Assembly: GCA_030740335.1 (NCBI GenBank)
Contig: JASLXL010000291.1
Span: forward strand, 1-5,164
DNA from: SAR202 cluster bacterium
Lineage (GTDB): Bacteria; Chloroflexota; Dehalococcoidia; SAR202; CAJWER01
Length of the DNA: 5,164 bases
Direction of reading: 5' to 3'
Shown here: positions 1-5,164 of the stretch, in pieces
Layout of the letters: each line of letters starts with the position of its first letter
Numbering within the stretch: the first letter of the stretch is position 1
The notes under the pieces: model-generated
Seen by the model: only the letters and a program-made list of their open reading frames with translations
The model's database searches: none
Told to the model about the DNA's origin: nothing
Position numbers and translations under genes: made by a program

Positions 1-434
1 TAGATCATGATGCCGATGTCGATAGCGTCGGAAATGGCCGCGAAGTGACGGACATTGTCATCCTGGGTCGAGTGGTGGAAAAAGGGCAGGTCGATCTGAA
101 GTCCCACCGCCCCGAGGTCTTGCGCTCTCTTAGCGTCCTCGATAGTGTGAAGCGTGTTCTTGGGCTTTAGCGCGCATATGACCGTCTTGTCCGGGCCCGC
201 CTCGTCGACTACTGTGCGCAGAATCTCGGGCCATTCATCGTCATTCAGGTCTGGACCTTCCCCCATTGCGGCCGATGTCTTGAGCGGAGCATCGTTGGTC
301 CCTAGCCCCTGCTCGACCCACCATTGCGTCATCTCCTTCATCCTGGGCAAGTCCAACTTCATGTCGTCGGTGAAGGTGGTCGGCAGCGTCACCGGCATCC
401 CTCTGATTCGCTTCTTGAGCTGTTCTCGATTCAT
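1..434 (-). CDS. DapA/NanA-family aldolase-lyase, N-terminal part (cut by window edge)
   Basis: This leftward gene begins at the ATG at 434-432 and runs off the window; 144 residues are visible. The protein resembles the dihydrodipicolinate synthase/N-acetylneuraminate lyase family of class I aldolases, cytoplasmic TIM barrels that form a Schiff base with a 2-oxo acid. Visible family features are the opening MPVTLPTTFTDD (residues 13-24), the phosphate/carboxylate-loop region KTSAAMGEGPDLNDDEW (52-68), and the strand ending IGIMI (140-144). The next codon starts TA, which would give the conserved catalytic tyrosine seen in IMIYNT-like strands. The Schiff-base lysine lies outside the window. 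A strong GAGGAGG ribosome binding site (439-445) sits 4 bases before the ATG and supports this start. The loop reads TSAAMGE rather than the usual GTTGE, so this is probably a divergent subgroup and true DapA activity in lysine synthesis is unlikely. It follows the oxidoreductase gene by 130 bases on the same strand. The family call is confident; the substrate is unknown. Confidence 0.85.
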   Translation of the reverse strand, partial: MNREQLKKRIRGMPVTLPTTFTDDMKLDLPRMKEMTQWWVEQGLGTNDAPLKTSAAMGEGPDLNDDEWPEILRTVVDEAGPDKTVICALKPKNTLHTIEDAKRAQDLGAVGLQIDLPFFHHSTQDDNVRHFAAISDAIDIGIMI

Positions 435-486
435 CTTGCCTCCTCGATCCGATTTCTGCTGTCCGTACCATCATTGGCAGTAGGGT

Positions 487-496
487 TGTGGCCACA
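487..496. repeat. 10-base perfect palindrome in the gap between the two leftward genes
   Basis: TGTGGCCACA is a perfect palindrome in the 130-base gap (435-564) between the oxidoreductase and the DapA-like gene. A further CTGTGG half-site occurs at 514-519 and can pair with CCACAG at 492-497. It could be an operator half-site cluster or a small processing hairpin. No clear promoter is visible in this gap, and no small gene is supported here. One palindrome of this length can arise by chance. Confidence 0.25.
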
Positions 497-564
497 GACC
501 ATGCCAACGATAGCTGTGGTGGCAGGGCTCATCGCGTCATGAACCTCGCCACCAGCCTGTTACT

Positions 565-1602
565 CTACTTGCCAGTAGACCTGATCTCCACCTGGTCTAG
601 CCCTTCGCCTAGGGGTAGAGGCACCATCGTCCCCGTCCTGTGCGAGATGTGCATCGCCGTAATGACCTCCAGGCACTTGAGCCCATCACGTCCGGTCCCC
701 ACGCTCTCGCGGTCCTCCAGGAAGCAGTTTACGCTCTCCAGGGCCGCGCCGTAGAAGTAGTCGTCGAGATTCACTTCTGCAGGCATGTCTGGTATGTCCT
801 CCCACATGTAACTAGCGCCGTAGCTAATGCCAGGCGTTTCAACCAGTGGCCCGTACTCCCACAGACCTCGATTCTCGTTGTATTGAATGCGACCCTTGGT
901 TCCGGCGATCATCGTCGATCCCTCGGACTCCACTCTAGTCGCTATGCAGTTGATGAAAACAACCACGCCGCCCTCGCAGACCACCATCCCGCCGCCGCCC
1001 GGATCTGCCACGGGCTCATCGGAAAGGAAGCCAGACACCAGTTTTGGTGCCGCGTCCGTCCAGTAGAAAGCATAGTCGACCGTGTGCGTTCCGTTGTGCA
1101 GCAGCGGTCGTGCGCCGGTTGTCTCGATGGTCCGCACGTCGCCGATCAGGCCATCGTCGATCAACTTCTTGATCTTCTTGAACGGCGGTAGGAACCGGCG
1201 CGTGTGCTCGGTGATCAGCCGTGACCCGGACTCGTCGCACGCCTCCACCATCTGCCGGCCCAACTCCACACTGACCGCCAGTGGCTTCTCGACCATTATC
1301 ACCTTGATCGCGGCTTCCGCCGCCTCGATCACCGGCCCATGGTGGTAGAGATTGTGAGTCGTCACGCTGACCACGTCCAGATTGGCCTTCTCGTACATCT
1401 CGACCGCGGTGTTATAGCGATGCTCGGGAGCGATGTCCCACTCTTTGCCGAACTGTTGCAGCCTCTCTTCGTTGATGTCCGCGATGGCTACTAACTCGCA
1501 TTCCTCAATACGCGTATACCCGCCCGCGTGGGAATTATAGCGCTTGCCCAGACCACCAACACCCCCGGCCCCGACGATTCCGACCCTAACCTTCTCTGCC
1601 AT
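565..1602 (-). CDS. Gfo/Idh/MocA-family NAD(P)-dependent oxidoreductase
   Basis: Complete 345-residue protein, a normal length for the family. These are cytoplasmic dehydrogenases that oxidise or reduce a hydroxyl/keto group on sugars, inositols, sugar acids or related molecules. The N-terminal Rossmann fold shows VGIVGAGGVGG (residues 7-17) and an acidic residue at the end of the second strand (Asp42 in IADIN), which favours NAD(H) over NADP(H). The hallmark EKP motif is at 105-107 (VEKPLAV), where the lysine is catalytic in the family. The C-terminal substrate domain holds HTRRFLPPFKKIKKL (133-147), GLIGDV (151-156) and the HxxD-type active-site motif HTVD (173-176). A glycine-rich stretch PGGGGM is at 201-206. 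AAGGAG (1610-1615) lies 7 bases before the ATG and fixes the start. It likely heads a unit with the DapA-like gene downstream. The cofactor preference is an inference and the substrate cannot be named. Confidence 0.93.
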   Translation of the reverse strand: MAEKVRVGIVGAGGVGGLGKRYNSHAGGYTRIEECELVAIADINEERLQQFGKEWDIAPEHRYNTAVEMYEKANLDVVSVTTHNLYHHGPVIEAAEAAIKVIMVEKPLAVSVELGRQMVEACDESGSRLITEHTRRFLPPFKKIKKLIDDGLIGDVRTIETTGARPLLHNGTHTVDYAFYWTDAAPKLVSGFLSDEPVADPGGGGMVVCEGGVVVFINCIATRVESEGSTMIAGTKGRIQYNENRGLWEYGPLVETPGISYGASYMWEDIPDMPAEVNLDDYFYGAALESVNCFLEDRESVGTGRDGLKCLEVITAMHISHRTGTMVPLPLGEGLDQVEIRSTGK

Positions 1603-1689
1603 GTTTCAACTCCTTGTCTAAGAGCGTAACTGTCTCATCCGTTTCAGTGTAGGCCGCGACAGACCCGACAGCCCCAAGTCACGGCTTGA

Positions 1690-1695
1690 ACTATA
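1690..1695 (-). promoter_or_regulatory. Candidate -10 box for the leftward oxidoreductase gene
   Basis: Read on the minus strand this is TATAGT, five of six matches to the sigma-70 -10 consensus. It would give a leader of about 80 bases before the ATG at 1602. No good -35 element is found at the usual 16-18 base distance, so support is weak. An alternative TACACT lies at 1646-1651 on the same strand, also without a clear -35. Confidence 0.25.
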
Positions 1696-1730
1696 CAGCC
1701 AACGACGCTTAACCGATAGACCTGCTCCGC

Positions 1731-1755
1731 CGCAGTGCGTCTTGACGCAGCTGCG
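1731..1755. repeat. Hairpin-forming inverted repeat
   Basis: CGCAG (1731-1735) pairs with CTGCG (1751-1755) and TGCGTC (1736-1741) is the reverse complement of GACGCA (1744-1749), with a single unpaired G at 1750 and a TT centre. As RNA it would fold into a stem of about ten pairs with a four-base loop. CGCAG occurs three times (1731, 1746, 1754), and CGCAGCTGCG (1746-1755) is itself a perfect palindrome. It may be an operator cluster near the oxidoreductase promoter or part of a structured transcript. The pairing is read directly; the function is unknown. Confidence 0.5.
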
Positions 1756-1783
1756 CAGCATCTTCGACGGCGTCCTTCTGGCC

Positions 1784-1804
1784 TCCTCTCCCCGTGGGAG
1801 AGGA
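1784..1804. repeat. Perfect 9-base-pair hairpin of a likely interspersed intergenic repeat
   Basis: TCCTCTCCC (1784-1792) and GGGAGAGGA (1796-1804) are perfect reverse complements around a CGT loop. CCTCTCCC/GGGAGAGG hairpins of this shape are, to my knowledge, common scattered intergenic palindromes in GC-rich environmental bacteria. Only one copy is in this window, so the repeat status is inferred. There is no T tract on either side, so it is not an intrinsic terminator. Confidence 0.5.
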
Positions 1805-1911
1805 CAGAGTTGATGGAATCCTCAGTCTTCCAAGACAGGACCTCACAACACAGCGGCGCCCCATCCATCCTCCTTCGGACCTCCCCTGACTCATAGGCAT
1901 GACCGAGGTGT

Positions 1912-1981
1912 GCAGAGGGGCAGCGCCCCTTTGCTGGGTGTGTGAGGGTGTTCCTCACACAATATTTCTTTCTTTTTTCTT
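1912..1981 (+). terminator. Tandem hairpins followed by a T-rich tract: intrinsic-terminator shape, orphan
   Basis: Hairpin one pairs 1912-1921 with 1925-1934 (GCAGAGGGGC against GCCCCTTTGC, one G-T wobble, loop AGC). Hairpin two pairs TGTGTGAGG (1939-1947) with CCTCACACA (1953-1961), perfect, with loop GTGTT. The stretch 1963-1981 that follows is almost all T with a few C, including six T in a row at 1973-1978. This is a convincing + strand terminator structure. However, the gene to the left runs the other way, so no known + strand transcript ends here. It may end an unannotated small RNA, act as a leader attenuator 86 bases before the amidohydrolase ATG, or be an inserted repeat. The minus-strand reading has no T tract after the stem. 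Confidence 0.6.
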
Positions 1982-1994
1982 AAAGAAAGGGGCG
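1968..1994 (+). other. Segment able to form an alternative structure with the terminator
   Basis: AAAGAAAG (1982-1989) is the exact complement of CTTTCTTT (1968-1975) inside the T tract. Overlapping it, AAAGGGGCG (1986-1994) is the exact complement of CGCCCCTTT (1924-1932), the 3' arm of the first hairpin. The two pairings exclude each other over 1986-1989, and the second would break open hairpin one. Competing pairings like this are the basic requirement of an attenuator, but they also occur in nested palindromic repeats. Confidence 0.35.
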
Positions 1995-2066
1995 GGACAG
2001 ACCCACCACACCCCCAGCCCGCAGTAATATGTAAAATGCCAACACAGCACCCTTGGGGGGATTACG

Positions 2067-3017
2067 ATGGCCAGTCCACTGATAATCGACGTTCACATGC
2101 ACATATTCGATTCCAAGGAGCAGGGACGCTGGGCGAAAGCTCAATACCCGGGGTGGGAGTATGGAGAAGGCGCACCGCTTCCTCCATACAGCAAGTACGA
2201 CGGCGACGTCGAGGACGCGGCAACATCCCTGGCCGAGGCTGGAGCCTCCAGGGCCGTCATGGTTCACTTCTATCTCCCGTTGATCGGACTGCAAGCTGGC
2301 GTCGACGAAAAGCTGGGCGAAGTTGGCGGTGGTGAGCGTGCCCAAGCAATTGCCGACGCCGATGCCTCCGCTGGCGAATCCCTAAAGGAATCAAACGTGG
2401 CTGCGTGCCAGTCGGTCAAGGATCACCCGGAGATACTGCCATTCGTCAGCATCGACCCCTGGGTGCTAGAGCCCGACGGGGCAGCCGACCACCTCGCCGA
2501 CCTGGTCAAAAACCACGGCGCTCGTGGTGTGAAACTCCACGCGGGTTCGCAGCGCTTCACAATGGACGACCGGCGCATGTGGCCCATCTACGACGCCTGT
2601 GTTCAACTCGACATACCCATCGTCGCCCACTCCGGTCGCGACCTCGGCGAAATACAATACTCCGATCCTAGGTCGTATCAGGGCGCATACGAGGCTTTCC
2701 CGCGACTAAAACTGATCATGGCACACCTCGGCAACGGGTCGTGGCGACAGACAAAAAAAGTGGCAGACGCCTTCCCCAACGCTCTTTTTGACACCAGTGA
2801 AATCACAGAATGGCACGGTGCGCCGCTTGCACCAACCCAAAAAGAGCTGGCCCTGCTGATTCAGGACATTGGACCCGACCGCGTGATGATGGGCACCGAC
2901 TTCCCCTGGTGGAGCCCGGTCCACTGCGCACAGGGCATCATGGACCTGCCAATACTCTCAAACTCTGAGAAAGAGGCCATTCTCGGTGCAAACGCAGCCC
3001 GCATCCTCGGCATCTGA
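2067..3017 (+). CDS. Amidohydro_2-family metal-dependent hydrolase/decarboxylase
   Basis: Complete 316-residue cytoplasmic TIM-barrel protein of the amidohydrolase superfamily, Amidohydro_2 (ACMSD-like) branch. Members hydrolyse cyclic amides and lactones or decarboxylate aromatic and related acids at a bound metal. The metal and catalytic residues are all present in the usual order: HxH at His10 and His12 (IDVHMHIF), GVKLH (154-158), His188 in IVAHSG, His220 in IMAHLG, and Asp278 in MGTDFPW. The C-terminal EKEAILGANAARILGI (301-316) is the typical family end. A charged, glycine- and alanine-rich helical stretch at about 81-115 looks like a lid or insertion specific to this subgroup. The ATG at 2067 is the first start after an in-frame stop at 2025; only a G run (2055-2060) precedes it at 6 bases, a poor match to a ribosome binding site. 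It stands alone behind the hairpin-rich region. The superfamily is confident; the substrate is unknown. Confidence 0.92.
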   Translation: MASPLIIDVHMHIFDSKEQGRWAKAQYPGWEYGEGAPLPPYSKYDGDVEDAATSLAEAGASRAVMVHFYLPLIGLQAGVDEKLGEVGGGERAQAIADADASAGESLKESNVAACQSVKDHPEILPFVSIDPWVLEPDGAADHLADLVKNHGARGVKLHAGSQRFTMDDRRMWPIYDACVQLDIPIVAHSGRDLGEIQYSDPRSYQGAYEAFPRLKLIMAHLGNGSWRQTKKVADAFPNALFDTSEITEWHGAPLAPTQKELALLIQDIGPDRVMMGTDFPWWSPVHCAQGIMDLPILSNSEKEAILGANAARILGI

Positions 3018-3029
3018 TCCTGGACTGTC

Positions 3030-3044
3030 CCGGCGAATCGTCGG
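3030..3044 (+). other. Short hairpin just after the amidohydrolase stop codon
   Basis: CCGGCG (3030-3035) can pair with CGTCGG (3039-3044) around AAT, with one G-T wobble. It begins 12 bases after the stop codon and could stabilise the transcript end or help termination, but no T tract follows, so I do not call it an intrinsic terminator. Confidence 0.3.
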
Positions 3045-3065
3045 CCCCAAGCCCCTGAATCCCGC

Positions 3066-3099
3066 CATGTAACCCTGAGCGTCAGCGAAGGGTCTGGGG
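3066..3099. repeat. Probable interspersed intergenic repeat with imperfect palindrome
   Basis: The core CCCTGAGCGTCAGCGAAGGG (3073-3092) folds symmetrically: CCCT with AGGG, tandem G-A mismatches, GC with GC, and a GTCA loop. Elements built on CCTGAGC...AGCGAAGG are, to my knowledge, frequent between genes in several environmental bacterial groups including Chloroflexota. It lies midway in the 208-base gap between the amidohydrolase and the peptidase gene. The single copy here means the repeat status rests on recognition, not on comparison within the window. Confidence 0.5.
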
Positions 3100-3180
3100 C
3101 GGAGGGGTCCACGCGACTAAAGCCTAGCTGCGTGGCCCGCCTTGGACACGGCTCACCTACCACGATTCTGGCCCACGCCG

Positions 3181-3189
3181 TGTTAGAAT
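3181..3189 (+). promoter_or_regulatory. Extended -10 promoter for the S9 peptidase gene
   Basis: TGTTAGAAT matches the extended -10 pattern TGnTATAAT with one mismatch in the hexamer (TAGAAT, 3184-3189). It would start transcription near 3196 and leave a leader of about 30 bases, which contains the ribosome binding site AGGAAGAG (3212-3219). No good -35 is present at the standard distance, which extended -10 promoters can tolerate. It implies the peptidase is transcribed independently of the amidohydrolase. Confidence 0.45.
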
Positions 3190-3225
3190 CGCCCCACCAC
3201 GTGAAACACCCAGGAAGAGCCTGCA

Positions 3226-5151
3226 ATGCCAACACCCAGACCCCTCGCACTCGAAGACACGGTAAGCTTCAAGAATATCTCGGATCCAAGAATATCCCCC
3301 GATGGCGACAAGGTGGCCTTCGTGGTCGAGGATTCCTACAGAGTCGACACCATCTTTGCCAAATCTGCCATATGGTCGGTCCCTGCCTCCGGAGGCGACT
3401 CGACTCGGCTCACCTTTGGACCTCGTGCCGACGAATGCCCCAGGTGGTCTCCCGACGGCACGACGTTGGCGTTCCTGTCCGACCGAGAGCGTGATGGCCG
3501 TCGTCAGGTCCACCTGCTGCCTGTGGAAGGTGGCGAAGCGGTCCAATTGACCCACATAAAGGGAAGCATTGCGGCGGCTCTCGGCCACTCGCCGATGGAG
3601 TGGTCACACGACGGACGCAGCATCGCATTCCTGGCGACAGACCCACCCGCGGCTAGGAGTGCGGACGCGGGTGATGCGATAGAGTTCGAAAAGCACCCCG
3701 TATTCACTCGCATACAGGTCGTCGATATCGAGACCGGGGTTACCGAGGCGATCTCGCCCGAAGGGCTCCACGTGTGGGAGTTCTGCTGGTCACCTGACGG
3801 TAACGAGTTTGCGGCGGTTGTCTCAGACATGCCGTACGATACCTCCTGGTATCGGTGCCGTCTCGAGGCATTTTCCTCCTCAAAAGGTGGATCGGCACGA
3901 AACCTGCATCGCTCCGTTCGTCCCGTCGGCAAACCCGCCTGGTCGCCAGACGGCACCAGCGTCGCCTTCCTGTCGTCAATGTGGAGCGATCGCGGCAACA
4001 CCATCGGCGACGTCTTCATCGTACCCGCAGATGGCGGCAAGGCTCGGGACGTGACAGTCAGCCATGGCGTGAGCGTTAACTCCTTTGCCTGGTCTTCAGA
4101 CTCAGCTCGGATACTGACCGTAGCTCACGACGACGGCGGCATGGGGGTGTCCGATGTGAACGTGGCGACAACCAAACGCCACGCACTGTGGCGTGCCGAT
4201 GTCGTCCTGGCAGGAGCCACCGAGAGCTTCGACATGAACGCTTCAGAAACCATGGTGATGGTCAGGGAAGACGCGAGCAGCCCGACCGATTTATGGATCG
4301 CCCGCCGCCGGCAGCAGGCGCTGGATTGGAACAGACTCACGGACCTGAATCCACACTCCCGCGAGATCGAGGCGGGCGAGGCGAGATCACTGCACTGGAA
4401 GGGCGCCGACGGACTGGATATGCAAGGCTGGCTCCTCCTGCCCCCCGGTTCGAATGCTAAAGAGCCACTGCCAATGGTCACGCTGGTCCACGGCGGCCCG
4501 CTCCTTGCCCACCTGAACCGCTACACGCCCGCGTACCGGGAGCAAGGTCTCCTGGCGACGACCGGAATCGCGGTCTTCATGCCCAACCCACGCGGCAGCA
4601 CAGGCTGGGGGCTGGAGTTCGCCGAGAGTAACATCGGCGACATGGGAGGCAAGGACTGGGAGGATATTCTGGCTGGCATCGACCACTGCGTGAAATTGGG
4701 AATAGCGGACCCGAACCGGCAGGGCATTGCAGGGAACAGCTACGGCGGATTTATGGCAGCGTGGGCCGTCACCCAGACAGACCGGTTCAAGGCCGCCCTA
4801 ATGAGGGCCGGTATCTCCGACTGGCGCAGCTTCCACGGCAAAACATCTATCCCCTCCTGGGACTCCATATTCTACGGCGACGCCGATCCCTGGGATCCAG
4901 ACGGTATATTCAAGGATTTCTCGCCCATCACGCATGTTAAAAAGGTCAAAACACCAACCCTGATCATCCACGGTGAGATCGACCGCGACGTGCCCGTCGA
5001 GCAGGCCTATCTGTTCCACCGTGCCCTGACAGAACTAGGCGTGGAAACTGAGCTGGTCGTGTACCCCAGAGAGCCCCACGGCTTCAGCGAGCGAGCCCAC
5101 ATCCTGGATGCAACCCGCCGCACCGTGGCATGGTTCTACGAGCGGTTGTAG
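3226..5151 (+). CDS. S9 family serine peptidase (S9C, acylaminoacyl-peptidase/oligopeptidase type)
   Basis: Complete 641-residue protein, usual length for the family. The N-terminal part (about 1-380) is a beta-propeller that gates access to the active site: WSPDG-like blade motifs recur at about residues 24, 74, 126, 188, 239 and 289, spaced near 50-60, with a likely seventh blade near 335-358. The C-terminal alpha/beta hydrolase domain (about 390-641) has HGGP (422-425) and NPRGSTGWG (454-462) around the oxyanion hole, the nucleophile Ser505 in GNSYGGFM, Asp586 in HGEIDRDVP and His618 in EPHGFS, so the full catalytic triad is present. GNSYGGF points to subfamily S9C rather than prolyl oligopeptidase S9A. 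No signal peptide or membrane segment is seen, so it should act in the cytoplasm, cutting short or N-blocked peptides. AGGAAGAG (3212-3219) 6 bases upstream supports the ATG. The exact peptide specificity is unknown. Confidence 0.95.
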   Translation: MPTPRPLALEDTVSFKNISDPRISPDGDKVAFVVEDSYRVDTIFAKSAIWSVPASGGDSTRLTFGPRADECPRWSPDGTTLAFLSDRERDGRRQVHLLPVEGGEAVQLTHIKGSIAAALGHSPMEWSHDGRSIAFLATDPPAARSADAGDAIEFEKHPVFTRIQVVDIETGVTEAISPEGLHVWEFCWSPDGNEFAAVVSDMPYDTSWYRCRLEAFSSSKGGSARNLHRSVRPVGKPAWSPDGTSVAFLSSMWSDRGNTIGDVFIVPADGGKARDVTVSHGVSVNSFAWSSDSARILTVAHDDGGMGVSDVNVATTKRHALWRADVVLAGATESFDMNASETMVMVREDASSPTDLWIARRRQQALDWNRLTDLNPHSREIEAGEARSLHWKGADGLDMQGWLLLPPGSNAKEPLPMVTLVHGGPLLAHLNRYTPAYREQGLLATTGIAVFMPNPRGSTGWGLEFAESNIGDMGGKDWEDILAGIDHCVKLGIADPNRQGIAGNSYGGFMAAWAVTQTDRFKAALMRAGISDWRSFHGKTSIPSWDSIFYGDADPWDPDGIFKDFSPITHVKKVKTPTLIIHGEIDRDVPVEQAYLFHRALTELGVETELVVYPREPHGFSERAHILDATRRTVAWFYERL

Positions 5152-5164
5152 GCGCGCGTGAAAC

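Larger units (their letters stand above)
1603..2066. other. Divergent intergenic region, 464 bases, hairpin-rich, no supported protein gene
   Basis: This region separates the leftward oxidoreductase from the rightward amidohydrolase, so both promoters should lie here. It is unusually long and structured: hairpins at 1731-1755, 1784-1804, 1912-1934 and 1939-1961, then a T-rich stretch at 1963-1981. Reading frames on the minus strand (for example 1709-1900 and 1644-1958) run through these palindromes, encode low-complexity arginine-rich peptides and lack ribosome binding sites, so I do not call them as genes. A weak -10-like TAAAAT (2032-2037) lies 29 bases before the amidohydrolase ATG, without a recognisable -35. 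Confidence 0.8.

Noticed and set aside
590..630. The 3' end of the oxidoreductase gene resembles a CCCTTCGCCTAGGGG-type intergenic palindrome, suggesting a repeat inserted into the C-terminus
   Set aside because: The encoded RTGTMVPLPL is a normal family ending, the palindrome is imperfect, and the extra tail is only about 15 residues.
640..1191. Plus-strand open frame of 183 codons within the oxidoreductase gene
   Set aside because: It is antisense to a complete, well-conserved Gfo/Idh/MocA gene and has no recognisable motif.
1644..1958. Minus-strand open frame of 104 codons, with a 63-codon frame overlapping it at 1709-1900
   Set aside because: It runs through several palindromes, has an arginine-rich low-complexity product, no ribosome binding site and no recognisable domain. 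It is better read as non-coding repeat-rich DNA.
1658..2004. GACAGACCC repeated at 1658-1666 and 1996-2004, resembling a target-site duplication around an insert
   Set aside because: A 9-base match between two points of a GC-rich region is expected by chance at roughly this frequency, a longer version (GACAGACCCACC) also occurs inside the peptidase gene at 3636-3647, and no terminal inverted repeats sit next to the copies.
1980..2345. Minus-strand open frame of 121 codons overlapping the amidohydrolase start
   Set aside because: It overlaps a clearly real gene on the other strand and shows no family motif; a shadow frame in GC-rich DNA.
3142..3189. TTGGAC at 3142-3147 as a -35 for the TAGAAT at 3184-3189
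   Set aside because: The spacing is 36 bases, about twice the functional distance.
3504..4040. Minus-strand open frame of 178 codons within the peptidase gene
   Set aside because: It is antisense to the conserved propeller blades, with serine/proline/arginine-rich content and no domain; a shadow frame.

Overview
The window is a GC-rich, bacterial-type segment with four protein genes and three intergenic regions. There are two leftward genes (positions 1-434, cut by the window edge, and 565-1602), a divergent intergenic region of 464 bases, then two rightward genes (2067-3017 and 3226-5151). No tRNA, rRNA, CRISPR array, transposase or phage gene is visible. The mix of DapA-like, Gfo/Idh/MocA, metal-dependent amidohydrolase and S9 peptidase genes, together with hairpin repeats between genes, resembles environmental Chloroflexota (SAR202/Dehalococcoidia type). 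That placement is an inference from gene style only and is not proven here.

Left part: a DapA/N-acetylneuraminate-lyase-family aldolase (N-terminal 144 residues only) lies 130 bases downstream of a complete Gfo/Idh/MocA-family NAD(P)-dependent oxidoreductase on the same strand. The two probably form a catabolic unit in which the oxidoreductase acts on a sugar, polyol or sugar acid and the aldolase cleaves or condenses a 2-oxo acid product. The substrate cannot be read from the sequence.

Middle: positions 1603-2066 have no convincing gene but are full of hairpins: 1731-1755, 1784-1804, 1912-1934 and 1939-1961. The last is followed by a T-rich tract, giving a strong intrinsic-terminator shape on the + strand. 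No + strand gene lies upstream of it in the window, so it is either the end of an unannotated small RNA, a leader/attenuator for the amidohydrolase, or an inserted palindromic repeat. A segment at 1982-1994 can pair with two different upstream stretches, which is what an attenuator-like switch would need. This is the most interesting part of the window.

Right part: a 316-residue Amidohydro_2 (ACMSD-like TIM-barrel) hydrolase or decarboxylase, then a 208-base gap with a hairpin repeat and a probable extended -10 promoter, then a complete 641-residue S9C-type serine peptidase with an N-terminal beta-propeller and a C-terminal alpha/beta hydrolase domain. These two appear to be separately transcribed. 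All four enzymes look cytoplasmic and would fit a heterotrophic, scavenging lifestyle using organic acids, sugars and peptides.
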